NCBI RefSeq assembly: GCF_008728835.1
Contig: NZ_CP042582.1
Span: 2,046,001 to 2,110,000, forward strand
Direction of reading: 5' to 3'
DNA from: Hypericibacter adhaerens
Lineage (GTDB): Bacteria; Pseudomonadota; Alphaproteobacteria; Dongiales; Dongiaceae
DNA length: 64,000 nt
Shown here: positions 1 to 8,517 of the stretch, one piece after another
Numbering within the stretch: position 1 is the stretch's first letter
Layout: every line of letters starts with the position of its first letter
Translations under genes and position numbers: made by a program
The notes under the pieces: generated by a model
Database searches by the model: none
What the model was told of the DNA's origin: nothing
Seen by the model: the letters and a program-made list of their open reading frames with translations, nothing else

Positions 1-43
1 CGACACGCGGGCCCGCGAAGCGTCGTAACCGGCCAGAGGCCGG

Positions 44-84
44 CGCGGTACCGGGGCCGGGTTTCGATGGGCCCCGGTGCCGCG
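44..84 (-). terminator. Stem-loop downstream of the response regulator gene
   Basis: Two 15-base arms at 44-58 and 70-84 can pair around an 11-base loop with one imperfect pair. The structure lies just past the stop codon of the minus-strand response regulator, so it could end that transcript. No clear T-run follows on the minus strand, so intrinsic termination is uncertain. A smaller hairpin (CCGGCC/GGCCGG) lies at about 30-44. Confidence 0.4.
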
Positions 85-87
85 CCC

Positions 88-810
88 TTATTTCTTCCGG
101 CCGCTGATATAGATGTAGCCGGCCCCGCGCACGGTCTTCAGCACCTGCGGATTCTCCGGATCCTCCTCGATCTTGCGCCGGATGCGGGCCATCCGGATGT
201 CGATGCTGCGGTCGAAGACGTCGCCCTGGTTGCGATGGGCCAGCTCGAGCAGCTGGCTTCGGCTCAAGACGCGGTCCGGATGCGAGACGAAAGCGTGGAG
301 CAGGTCGAACTCCATGCTGGTCAGGGGAACCTGCTCGCCGTTCCCGTCATAGAGATGGTGCGCCGCCAGATCGAGCGTGCAGTTGCCCATCTTGACCACT
401 TCCGGATGGAGCTCCTGCGGCACGCAGGGGCGCGAGCCCTTGCCCTTGCGGCGCAGGACGCTCTTCATCCGCGCCAGCAGCTCCCGGGGATCGAACGGTT
501 TCGCGACATAGTCGTCGGCGCCCATTTCCAGGCCGACGATCCGGTCGATCACCTGGCCGGCGCCGGCGAGGATGATGATGCCGATATCCTGCTTGGACCT
601 GAGCTCGCGCGCGAGCGACAGCCCGTCCGCGCCCGGCAGGTTCACGTCCAGCAGAACCAGATCGATGCGGCGCGTGGCGAGGACCTTGTGCATGGCCTCA
701 CCGTCGTTCGCCACATAGACCTCGAAGCCGCAATGCTCGAAATAGTCGCGAATGGTGGCGCGGACCTCGGGGTCGTCGTCCACCGCCAATAACGATCCTC
801 TTTCGCTCAT
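88..810 (-). CDS. OmpR/PhoB-family two-component response regulator
   Basis: 240 aa. A receiver domain (about residues 6-120) is followed by an OmpR-type winged-helix DNA-binding domain (about 138-236). Receiver landmarks are the acidic pair D11/D12, phospho-acceptor D55 in LVLLDVNLPG and K104 in VAKPFDP. The position that normally holds the Thr/Ser switch (ILLTA) reads ILAGA here, so the switch hydroxyl seems to be missing. The gene lies 28 bp downstream of a hybrid sensor kinase on the same strand, which is its likely partner. It should bind DNA as a dimer to control transcription. Targets cannot be read from the sequence. Confidence 0.93.
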   Translation of the reverse strand: MSERGSLLAVDDDPEVRATIRDYFEHCGFEVYVANDGEAMHKVLATRRIDLVLLDVNLPGADGLSLARELRSKQDIGIIILAGAGQVIDRIVGLEMGADDYVAKPFDPRELLARMKSVLRRKGKGSRPCVPQELHPEVVKMGNCTLDLAAHHLYDGNGEQVPLTSMEFDLLHAFVSHPDRVLSRSQLLELAHRNQGDVFDRSIDIRMARIRRKIEEDPENPQVLKTVRGAGYIYISGRKK

Positions 811-838
811 TCAACGCCTCCTTCGCGCGGGAGTCTGT

Positions 839-3800
839 TCAACGCCAACGGCCATCGTGATCGATCCCATTCGGGTTCGCCTCCTGGGCCGAGCGAGCCC
901 GCTCGGATGGGGAGCCGGCTTCCGTCACCTGCGCGACCAGCCGCAGCACGTCCTCCGGCAGGAACGGCTTTTCGAGGCACGGCCTCCTGGCATCGCGCAG
1001 GAAGGTCCGTGCCTCCGAGGAGAGGGTGTCACCGGTGATGAAAGCCAGCCGGTTGACCATGTGGGGATGCCGCTCCGCCAGAGCGCGGTAGAGCCCGGGT
1101 CCGTCGAGCAGCGGCATGCGGAAGTCGCTGAGCACGAGGTCGTAGTCGCGCATCGCGATCTGGTCGAGCGCCTCCTGGCCGTTGAACACCACATCGGTCT
1201 TGAAGCCGCGCCGGTCGAGAATCTCGCTGAGGGTCGCCGCGATCTCCCCCTCGTCGTCGACGACCAGGATCCGCAGGTCGCGGCGAGCCTCGTCCCGGCC
1301 GGAATCCTCCTCGGGGACGTCCAGCGGGCTCGACAAGGGAAGCTCGACCGTGAAGGTGGCGCCGCCGCCCGGCGTGTCCATCACGGATATCTCGCCGCCA
1401 TAGGAACGCACGATGCTGGAGCACAAGGCGAGACCGATGCCGGTACCTTCGCCCGCGGGTTTCGTGGTGAAGAAGGGGTCGAAGATCCGGCTTCGCATCT
1501 CGGCCGGAACGCCGGGACCGTTGTCGGACACCGAGAGGCAGGCGCGCCGGTTGATGCCGTCGAACCAGGTGCGGATCCGCAGGAGCCGCGGGCCCGGGCT
1601 GGCGGCCAGGGCCTGCTGGGCATTGACGATGAGGTTGGTGACGACCTGGTGCATCTGGTCGGCATCGACCGTGACCGTCGGTTCGTCCTTGGCGAGCTTC
1701 AGCTCGAGGCGGATATCCGCGGCGCGGAGCTGGAATCCGAGCAGGTCGACGGCGGCGTCGACGATGCCGCCAAGAGCGGTCGGCCGGGGCTCGGGCTGGC
1801 GCTGGCGCGCCATGGCGAGGAATGTCCGCACGATGCGGGCGCAGCGGTCGGCCGCGTTGCGGATGCGCTCGGCCCGCCTGACGATGGTCGCGTCCCGGCT
1901 CGTCTCCTGCAACAGCGCGATCTGGCCGATGACGACGGAAAGAGGATTGTTGAGCTCATGGGCCACGCCGGCGAGCAGCGTGCCCAGCATGGCCATCTTC
2001 TCGTTCTGATAGAGCGCCTCGCGCTGCCGGATCAGCGCCTCCTGGGAGCGCTTGCGGTCGGTGATGTCCACCAGGGAGCCCACCAGCCGGACGGGGTGCC
2101 CCTCGGCATAGACGATGAGCCCGCGCATGCCGATCCAGCGCGCGTCGGGCGAGGTATCGTGCAGGCGAGCTTCATGCTGGAAGCGGCGTCGCTGCGCCAC
2201 GAAGCGGTTGGCGAGATTGCTTTGCAGGGCTTCGCGATCTTCCGGGGAGAACTGCTCGAGCAGGCCGGCGATCGAGCCGCCGAGGGTCTCCGGGCCGACC
2301 CCCAGGATCTCGTGGGTGCGGGGTGAGAAATAGGTGCTTCCCGTCGGCACGTCCCAGTCGAACAGGCCGACATCGGCGCCCTGAGCCGCCAGCTTATAGC
2401 GCTCCTCGCTTGCCCGCAGGCGCTCCTCGGCCGCCTTCAACTCGGTCACGTCGTGGACGGTGCCGATCAGGCTCCGGGGGCGTCCGGCGGCATCGCGGAT
2501 CGCCTCCGCCCGCTCATGGACGATGCGGACCTCGCCGTCCGGGCGCCGGATGCGATACTCGATCTCCGTGGATCCGCCATGCACCCGCAGGGTGTTGTCC
2601 AGCTCCAGCACGCGCCTGCGATCGTCCGGATGAATCGCCTGCAGGTTCTGGTCGTAGGGCCAGGAACGCCGGCAGGGCTCCAGGCCGAAGATGCGCCATC
2701 CCTCGTCGGACCAGACGACGTCGTTGGTTTCGAGGTCGAGCTCCCAGCTGCCGACATGGCCGATCCGCTGCGCCTCGATCAGGCGGCGGTCCCGCTGGCG
2801 GATCTGATCGTCCGCGCGCGAGCGCTGGATGGCGCTGGTGATCAGCGCCGCCGCCGTCTTCAGCAGGTCGATCTCCATCTCGTCCCAGACCCGTTCGGAC
2901 CGGCAATCGTCGAATCCGATCGAGCCCCATTGGACACCGTCCACCAGGATGGGAACCGAGAGCATCGAGAAGGTGCTGGTTTCCGCGAACCATCGCCGCG
3001 CGTCGCCCTCGGTTTCGGAGAGCGTCACCTGGACGACCTCGCCGCGGGAGCGGCGCTCGAACCAGTCGGCGAACTGCGAACCCGCCTCGGCCGAGATCGG
3101 GTCGTTCTGGTAGCGGGGATCGCCTTCGATCGGCAGGCAGCCTTCCGCCGCCCAGCTGAAACGGCAGCTCTGCACCTGCCCGTCGCCCTCGGGCGCGGGG
3201 TGGATCTCGAACAGGAAGACGCGGCAGACATCGGTCGCGGTCCCCAGGCGGCTGAGAAGGTCGGGCATCGCCGGGCGCCAGTCCGCGGCCCCGATGATGC
3301 GGGTCGCGGCATAGGAGATGGCGTCGAGCACCGCGCCGCGCCGGGCCAAGGCGGCTTCCGCCCGCTTGCGGTCGTTGATCGGCGTGCTGACGGTGAGGAG
3401 CGCGGGCTCGCCCTGGTAATCCACCGTGCGCGACCCGATCAGGACCCAGAACGGCTCGCCCAGGGGAGTCTGGCAGCGGGCCTGGAAGCCGTCGACATGG
3501 CCATAGCATTGGATCTGGCGGACGAGGACGTCGCGGTCCTCGGGATAGAGCAGGTTCAGGATGTCCCGGGGATCGCCGAGGAGGTCGTCGGGCAGGGGCA
3601 GCAGATAGGGCGAGACGCTGTTGGCGAAGAGCACCCGCTCGTCGAGCTTGCTCGTCACCGAGATGACCACCGGCACGGCCTCGATGAGATGGCGCTGCGC
3701 CATCGCCGCGCGGTCCCGGGCGACGCGTTCCTGCTCGCGCGCCGCCTCGCCCTGGAGACGGTCCAGCATCGTGTTGAAGCCGTCGATGAGCTCGCCCACC

Positions 3801-4945
3801 TCGCCGCTCGCGCGATAGCGCGCCCGGAGGCTGTAATCCTCGCCATGGCGGATGCGTTGGGCGACGCGGGAGAGATCGCGGATGGGGGTGGTGATCTGCC
3901 GGGCCACCACGAAGATGAGTCCCAGTGACGCCAGCCAGACCGCGGTCGCCATGCCGAGATCGACGGTTCTGCGGCGATAGAGACTGCCGATCCGATGGCA
4001 GAGCAGGCGGCGCAGCTCGCCATCGGCCTGCCGCCAGAGCTCGTCCATGGTTCCCAGCGCCTGCCGCAGCAGCACGCCGACGGCCGCCGCGTTGGCGTCG
4101 GCCGAGCGGCGATCGGTCACCATGTAGCGCAGAGTGTGGCTCAGATCGTGGACGGCGCTCTCGGCGCGCAGGAAGGCGGGCTCGAGCCGGCTGCGCAGCT
4201 GCTGATCGGCATTGCCGCGGAACGCGGCCGCCATGTCGGACCGGATGCCGGCGATGGTGGCGCTGAAGGCGCCGTCCTTGAGCAGGAAGCGCACTTGGGA
4301 TTCGTCATCGGCGGAGCGGGGAAGCTTCAGCGCCAGGGCCTCGCCCGCCAGGTCGACGGCCTCGGCGGCCGCTTCCGGCAGCCGCAGCATGACCACGGAC
4401 ATGGTGTAGTAGCTGTCGAGGTCGGCATCGAGAATCAGGTTGGATTCGTCGCCGATCTTGGAGATCAGTTCGCGCGCGGTGGCGATGGCCTGTGCTTCGA
4501 GGTCGCGTCGGGCGGGGGAATCGCCGTCGCTCCGCGTGACCAGCTCGCCCAGCTCCGTGAGGAGCGTGTTGACGAGGGCGCCGGTATCCATCGAATCGCC
4601 GAACTCGCGCTCGGCCGCCGCCAGTGCCGTCATCTGCTCCTGCAAGGCGGCGCTCTGATCCTCGCCGCCGGGTCGCGCGATCAACACGGTCTCGCGGTTG
4701 CGGACGATCGCCATCAGGACCTGACGCACGACATCGGCATAATTGATGCCGCGCATTTCCTTGCGGCTGAACTCGATGCTGATGTTCTTCTCGGCGATCA
4801 GCGTATAGGCGAGATAGGCGACCGACGCGAAGCTCAGCAGATAGATCAGCAGCAGCCGATGGGCGACGCGCAGGCCGGAGAACGCCGCGCGCCGCTTGTT
4901 GCCGAACGTCGGGAGCCATGCCGGTTTGTCAGCTGCTATCGTCAT
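839..4945 (-). CDS. Membrane-bound hybrid sensor histidine kinase (HAMP-PAS-GAF-PAS-PAS-HisKA-HATPase-REC)
   Basis: 1368 aa. Two membrane segments (about 29-50 and 329-348) enclose a helical periplasmic region of about 280 residues that contains the motif LDADLDSYYTM, seen in several bacterial sensor domains. HAMP spans about 349-401, followed by PAS (about 420-535), GAF (about 545-715), two more PAS domains (about 730-985), HisKA with phospho-acceptor H996 in VAHELNNPLS, and HATPase_c (about 1090-1210; motifs DNGPGV, GEGTGIGL). The C-terminal receiver has D1274 in LVLSDFRMPLLDG and a Lys in EKPF. The neighbouring OmpR-type regulator suggests a branched phosphorelay, or a kinase with its own receiver acting as sink or feedback. 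The signal is unknown; GAF and three PAS domains imply several inputs. Confidence 0.95.
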   Translation of the reverse strand: MTIAADKPAWLPTFGNKRRAAFSGLRVAHRLLLIYLLSFASVAYLAYTLIAEKNISIEFSRKEMRGINYADVVRQVLMAIVRNRETVLIARPGGEDQSAALQEQMTALAAAEREFGDSMDTGALVNTLLTELGELVTRSDGDSPARRDLEAQAIATARELISKIGDESNLILDADLDSYYTMSVVMLRLPEAAAEAVDLAGEALALKLPRSADDESQVRFLLKDGAFSATIAGIRSDMAAAFRGNADQQLRSRLEPAFLRAESAVHDLSHTLRYMVTDRRSADANAAAVGVLLRQALGTMDELWRQADGELRRLLCHRIGSLYRRRTVDLGMATAVWLASLGLIFVVARQITTPIRDLSRVAQRIRHGEDYSLRARYRASGEVGELIDGFNTMLDRLQGEAAREQERVARDRAAMAQRHLIEAVPVVISVTSKLDERVLFANSVSPYLLPLPDDLLGDPRDILNLLYPEDRDVLVRQIQCYGHVDGFQARCQTPLGEPFWVLIGSRTVDYQGEPALLTVSTPINDRKRAEAALARRGAVLDAISYAATRIIGAADWRPAMPDLLSRLGTATDVCRVFLFEIHPAPEGDGQVQSCRFSWAAEGCLPIEGDPRYQNDPISAEAGSQFADWFERRSRGEVVQVTLSETEGDARRWFAETSTFSMLSVPILVDGVQWGSIGFDDCRSERVWDEMEIDLLKTAAALITSAIQRSRADDQIRQRDRRLIEAQRIGHVGSWELDLETNDVVWSDEGWRIFGLEPCRRSWPYDQNLQAIHPDDRRRVLELDNTLRVHGGSTEIEYRIRRPDGEVRIVHERAEAIRDAAGRPRSLIGTVHDVTELKAAEERLRASEERYKLAAQGADVGLFDWDVPTGSTYFSPRTHEILGVGPETLGGSIAGLLEQFSPEDREALQSNLANRFVAQRRRFQHEARLHDTSPDARWIGMRGLIVYAEGHPVRLVGSLVDITDRKRSQEALIRQREALYQNEKMAMLGTLLAGVAHELNNPLSVVIGQIALLQETSRDATIVRRAERIRNAADRCARIVRTFLAMARQRQPEPRPTALGGIVDAAVDLLGFQLRAADIRLELKLAKDEPTVTVDADQMHQVVTNLIVNAQQALAASPGPRLLRIRTWFDGINRRACLSVSDNGPGVPAEMRSRIFDPFFTTKPAGEGTGIGLALCSSIVRSYGGEISVMDTPGGGATFTVELPLSSPLDVPEEDSGRDEARRDLRILVVDDEGEIAATLSEILDRRGFKTDVVFNGQEALDQIAMRDYDLVLSDFRMPLLDGPGLYRALAERHPHMVNRLAFITGDTLSSEARTFLRDARRPCLEKPFLPEDVLRLVAQVTEAGSPSERARSAQEANPNGIDHDGRWR

Positions 4946-5176
4946 CGCTTGTGTCTGTCGAACCGCTTGCGCCGGCGTTGCGAGCTCGGGCGCGCCGCCG
5001 AGGCTCGAAGCCGAAGGATTTCCCGCCGGAAGGGCTTGGCCTGCGGCCGCGGCTTGTCACCCGGGCAGCGTAGCGCCCGCCCCGATCGCGGCCCCGCTGC
5101 GGGGCGGATCGGGCGAGGGCGCGGCCAGTCTTGCAGGAGGCATCGCCAACCGGGGCCGGCTGAAGGCGGGTCGGGT

Positions 5177-5416
5177 TCAATGCCGGCCGGAATTCTTTCC
5201 TTTGGGATCGTTGTCGTTGGCCGCCACCAGCCAGACCGCCGCATCCGAAGGCGGCTCATGGAGATCGGTGGTCATCATCCAGTTCGACCGGCCGCCGTAG
5301 ATATAGACGCTGCGCCGCAGAGCGTCGGCGCGTCGCCTCGCTTCCATGATGACGATGGTGGGGGGATCGTTCGGCAGGAACAGACTTTCCGCCGTGGGCT
5401 TGCTGGTGTCGCTCAT
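5177..5416 (-). CDS. Small hypothetical protein (79 aa)
   Basis: I do not recognise a family. The ATG at 5416 is preferred because GGAG lies about 6 bases upstream; an in-frame ATG at 5428 would add four residues. The product is soluble-looking, with no signal peptide or membrane segment. It has an Arg-rich middle (EARRRADALRRSVY), a segment YGGRSNWMM and a polar tail. It lies on the same strand as the sensor kinase, 231 bp upstream of it, and may be a separate small gene. Length and composition are the only support. Confidence 0.45.
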   Translation of the reverse strand: MSDTSKPTAESLFLPNDPPTIVIMEARRRADALRRSVYIYGGRSNWMMTTDLHEPPSDAAVWLVAANDNDPKGKNSGRH

Positions 5417-5428
5417 GATTCGCTCCAT

Positions 5429-5670
5429 CGCTTGATTGAGGAGGAAAGTGGCGGCGCCAGGTTTCGGCTCGATTTCTTCAGAAGCGTTCTAGTGTTTCAA
5501 TTGCTTCAACCAACCCGTCAGGGCGTCGGTTTAGCCGCCGCGAGATGGACAAAAGTGCTGTCATAAGGGCCTGTGACGGCCCCGCATGACGCGCCTTTAT
5601 GTCCCTCCCGTTACAAGGGGGAGGCTGATCCAGCGAATTAGACGGCGGCGTTTCGCGCCAGGACACGAAA
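5429..5670. other. Intergenic region between small hypothetical gene and metY terminator
   Basis: About 240 bases with no convincing gene. It should hold the promoter for the small minus-strand gene at 5177-5416. The stretch around 5470-5520 is more AT-rich than its surroundings, but I see no clear -35/-10 pair. Confidence 0.4.
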
Positions 5671-5699
5671 ACGGCCGCCGGCTCGGGGCCGGCGGCCGT
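5671..5699 (-). terminator. Rho-independent terminator of osmC-metY
   Basis: A perfect 11-bp stem (CGGCCGCCGGC at 5672-5682 with its complement at 5688-5698) surrounds a 5-base loop. On the minus strand it is followed by TTTT. It lies about 26 bases past the metY stop codon, as expected for an intrinsic terminator. Confidence 0.8.
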
Positions 5700-5724
5700 G
5701 GGGAAGGCGCAATATCCAGGGCGG

Positions 5725-7044
5725 CTATTCGGCCGCGCGCTTGAGGCCGGTGGCCGCGGTCAGCGCCTGGTCGAGGTCGGCGAGGATGTCCTCGATATGC
5801 TCGAGGCCGAGCGCCAGGCGGACATAGCCGTCGGTGACGCCGGTCTTGATCTGCTCCTCGGGCGAGAGCTGCGAGTGCGTGGTGGTCGCCGGATGGATGG
5901 CGAGGCTGCGCGCGTCGCCGATGTTCGCGACATGATAGAAGAGCTTGAGCGCGTCGATGAATTTGCGGCCGGCGTCCTTGCCCTCCTTGAGCTCGAAGCC
6001 CACCAGCGCGCCATAGCCGCCCTTGAGATAGGCGTCGGCGCGGCGCCGGGTCTCGCCGGTCTGGAAGCTCGGGAAGATGACGTTGGTCACCGCCGGATGC
6101 TTCTTCAGCCATTCCGCCGTCTTGATCGCGTTCTCGCAATGCTGGCGCATGCGCAAGGGCAGCGTCTCGAGCCCCTGGATGAAGAGGAAGGCGTTGAAGG
6201 GGCTCATCGCCGAGCCCAGGTCGCGCAGCAGCGTGACGCGGGCCTTGATGATGTAGGCGATGGGGCCGAGCGGCTTCACGGCCTGGGTCCAGATCGCGCC
6301 GTGATAGCTGGGATCGGGCTGGTTCAGGCCGGGGAAGCGGTCGGCATGCTTCTCCCAGTCGAAATTGCCGCCATCGACCAGCATGCCGCCGATCGAGGTG
6401 CCGTGGCCGCCGATATATTTGGTGGTCGAGTAGACGATGATCGCCGCCCCATGCTCGAAGGGCTTGCAGAGCACCGGGGCCGCCGTGTTGTCCATGATGA
6501 GCGGCACGCCCAGCGACCGGCCGATATCGGCGACCTCCTTGATCGGGAACACATGGAGCTTGGGATTGGGCAGCGTCTCGGCATAGTAGGCGCGGGTCTT
6601 GGCGTCGGTCGCGCGGCGGAAATTCTCCGGGTCCGACGGATCGACGAACCGCACCTCGAGGCCCTGCTCCTTGAGCGTGTTGGCGAACAGGTTCCAGGTG
6701 CCGCCATAGAGGTCGGTCGAGCTGACGATGTTGTCGCCGGCCCGCGCGATGTTCTGCAGCGCGAAGGCCGAGGCCGCCTGGCCGGAGGCCAGCGCCAGCG
6801 CGCCCACACCGCCCTCGAGCGCCGCGATGCGCTCTTCGAGGACCGCCTGGGTCGGGTTCATGATGCGGGTATAGATGTTCCCGAATTCCTTGAGCCCGAA
6901 CAGGTTTGCGGCATGTTCGGAGTTCTGGAACTGGTAGGAGGTCGTCTGGTAGATCGGCACCGCCACGGCGTTGGTGGCGCTGTCGCTGCGATAGCTGCCC
7001 GCATGCAGCACGAGCGTTTCCGGGTGCTTGCTGGTCGTCGGCAT
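5725..7044 (-). CDS. metY: O-acetylhomoserine aminocarboxypropyltransferase / Cys-Met metabolism PLP enzyme
   Basis: 439 aa from the ATG at 7044, chosen because GGGAGG sits 6 bases upstream; the ATG at 7050 would leave no spacing. It is a PLP-dependent Cys/Met metabolism enzyme of about 430 residues. The Schiff-base lysine lies in [11 protein letters not shown] (K209), and the phosphate-binding and Tyr segments are [10 protein letters not shown] and DNTAAP. Length and the [11 protein letters not shown] context fit the MetY group (direct sulfhydrylation of O-acetylhomoserine to homocysteine) better than the shorter MetB/MetC group. A methionine gamma-lyase-like activity cannot be excluded. It is co-transcribed behind an osmC-like gene 34 bp upstream, which links sulfur assimilation with peroxide or sulfane chemistry. 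Confidence 0.9.
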   Translation of the reverse strand: MPTTSKHPETLVLHAGSYRSDSATNAVAVPIYQTTSYQFQNSEHAANLFGLKEFGNIYTRIMNPTQAVLEERIAALEGGVGALALASGQAASAFALQNIARAGDNIVSSTDLYGGTWNLFANTLKEQGLEVRFVDPSDPENFRRATDAKTRAYYAETLPNPKLHVFPIKEVADIGRSLGVPLIMDNTAAPVLCKPFEHGAAIIVYSTTKYIGGHGTSIGGMLVDGGNFDWEKHADRFPGLNQPDPSYHGAIWTQAVKPLGPIAYIIKARVTLLRDLGSAMSPFNAFLFIQGLETLPLRMRQHCENAIKTAEWLKKHPAVTNVIFPSFQTGETRRRADAYLKGGYGALVGFELKEGKDAGRKFIDALKLFYHVANIGDARSLAIHPATTTHSQLSPEEQIKTGVTDGYVRLALGLEHIEDILADLDQALTAATGLKRAAE

Positions 7045-7078
7045 GGTCATCCTCCCTGTCGTCGGATGGCGCAGCCTA

Positions 7079-7621
7079 TCACGCGGCGGCTGGGCGTGCC
7101 GCCCCGTTGACCAGATCGAGACTGGTCTGGACCGGCGTCACGTTGCGCAGCATGTCGAGCACCGGGCTGTGCCGATCGACCGTGACCTTGAGGCGCTCGA
7201 TATCCTCGATCGAGGCGGGGCTGTCGATCGTCACGACGGCGCGGATGTCGCGGAAGCCCGGCCGCACGCTGTCGGTGACGGCGAAGAGCCCGCGCAGATC
7301 GATGCGGCCTGTGACCTTGACCGAGACATGGCGCAGCGGGATTCCCAGCGTGTCGGCATAGAGACGGTAGGTGGCCTCCTGGCAGGCGCCCAGCGCCGCC
7401 AGCACCAGCTCGGCCGGGTCGGGGCCGGCATCCTCGCCGATCTCGGTGCCCGCGAGCTGGGCGGGCTTGTCCGCCGCGAGCTGAAAATCTCGGATCCGGG
7501 CCTCGCTGGCGAGGCCTTCGGTCAGATGGGTGAGAGCGGTGAAGGCCTGCAAGGCCTCCGCCGGACGGTCGCGCAGCAGCGCCTGCGCGGCGATGAAGCG
7601 GTCCTGGTAGTTGGTCGCCAT
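7079..7621 (-). CDS. OsmC-family protein with a single redox cysteine
   Basis: 180 aa with the OsmC/Ohr fold. The N-terminal helix carries the first Cys (C80 in [12 protein letters not shown]), the usual peroxidatic position. The second conserved Cys, normally in a CP motif in the C-terminal half, is replaced by Ser in [11 protein letters not shown]. OsmC/Ohr proteins reduce organic peroxides with a Cys pair, so this member may use another thiol or have a non-peroxidase role. The start has a strong AGGAGGG site upstream. It is the first gene of a two-gene unit with metY. Confidence 0.88.
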   Translation of the reverse strand: MATNYQDRFIAAQALLRDRPAEALQAFTALTHLTEGLASEARIRDFQLAADKPAQLAGTEIGEDAGPDPAELVLAALGACQEATYRLYADTLGIPLRHVSVKVTGRIDLRGLFAVTDSVRPGFRDIRAVVTIDSPASIEDIERLKVTVDRHSPVLDMLRNVTPVQTSLDLVNGAARPAAA

Positions 7622-7737
7622 GGTCGAGCCCTCCTGGGGTCGGTCGGTTGGGGCTCCGAGAACTCGGACGCTTTAGCGTTTGGTCACGCGGCGCAAGCTG
7701 CCCCTCAAATCCCCGCGGGTCCGTTCGGCCGACCTGT

Positions 7738-7761
7738 CCGCCGAAGCCTTGGCGAAGGTGG
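7738..7761. repeat. REP-like palindromic element (CCGCC-GAA-GCC-TT-GGC-GAA-GGTGG)
   Basis: A short imperfect palindrome with a GCC-TT-GGC core flanked by GAA/GAA internal loops. Similar elements recur in alphaproteobacterial intergenic DNA. It sits in the 318-base gap between osmC and the DUF1036 gene. The rest of that gap holds a terminator and an AT-richer stretch near 7840-7935. Confidence 0.5.
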
Positions 7762-7790
7762 AAGCCGGGTGCACCAAGCCCAAAACAAAA

Positions 7791-7817
7791 AACCGCCGCA
7801 GCGAAGCTGGGGCGGTT
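7791..7817 (-). terminator. Rho-independent terminator for the DUF1036 gene
   Basis: The stem AACCGCC/GGCGGTT encloses a second stem CAGC-GAA-GCTG, giving a compact hairpin. On the minus strand it is followed by a T-rich run (A-rich at 7782-7792 on the plus strand). It is about 120 bases downstream of the DUF1036 stop codon. Confidence 0.7.
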
Positions 7818-7939
7818 GGACCGACCTCGCTTTAGCTGCATTTCTATCGCGCCCGCAAGCTGTGGTTCAAATCGGCGCGTGCAGAATTTATGGGGAAATC
7901 CTGCTTGAAAGTCAAGAGAAGGCGTAAAATTCCCTCTAT

Positions 7940-8365
7940 TTACGGCTGCGGCGAGTAGATTTCATAGGTGAAGGACGCGTTCTTGCCCACCGACACCTCG
8001 AGGAAGCCCAGGGGCTTGGCCCCTTGGGCCGGGCAGTTGCTGTTCCCAACCACCCGGAACTCGTCGTTCTTCACGCAGAAGCGGAAACCGCCAGCGAGGA
8101 ACCAGTTATGCGCCTTGGCGTCGGCATAGAGATAGTACTTGGTCTCCGACAGCTTGCCGGGAAGGAGGGTGCTGCAGCGGGCCGGCTCGACGTTCCACCA
8201 GCCCTGCGAGATCCACACCCCCTGAGCGCGATAGCCCAGCGCCACCGCCACCCGCTCCTTCGTCTTGTTGCAGACGTTGAAGTCGGCCTTGGCGGGGGGC
8301 GATCCGGCCGCCAGCAGCGCCAGCACCAGGCCCGGGAGCAGGGCCAGGAAGCGCGCTTTCCTCAT
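7940..8365 (-). CDS. DUF1036-family exported protein
   Basis: 141 aa from the ATG at 8365; an in-frame ATG at 8425 would add 20 residues. The shorter start gives a classic Sec signal peptide: MRKAR, a Leu/Ala core, then AKA before DFNVCNKT. The mature protein has DUF1036 features: an N-terminal FNVCNKT segment, ALGYRAQGVWISQGWWNVEPARC and YYLYADAK, with four or more Cys that may form disulfides. The family is common in alphaproteobacteria and has no firm function. It is transcribed divergently from the MarR regulator at 8518. Confidence 0.82.
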   Translation of the reverse strand: MRKARFLALLPGLVLALLAAGSPPAKADFNVCNKTKERVAVALGYRAQGVWISQGWWNVEPARCSTLLPGKLSETKYYLYADAKAHNWFLAGGFRFCVKNDEFRVVGNSNCPAQGAKPLGFLEVSVGKNASFTYEIYSPQP

Positions 8366-8517
8366 CTTCCGGATGAAGATGAGGAGACCCCTGAAAATCT
8401 CCGTGTTCGGAATGACTTGACGCATGCCACTTCATGCGCCCACAGCCGTAAAGGAAGGCTTAAGCAGAGAATGTTACGGATGGCTGTTCAAGGAACTCCG
8501 CCCAAAGGAGACGGATC

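Noticed and set aside
752-2326. Plus-strand frames opposite the sensor kinase and regulator
   Set aside because: Shadows of high-GC coding. The minus-strand products have full domain sets.
5478-5666. A 62-codon minus-strand frame in the gap before the metY terminator
   Set aside because: No ribosome site was seen and the composition is unremarkable. It is left as intergenic.
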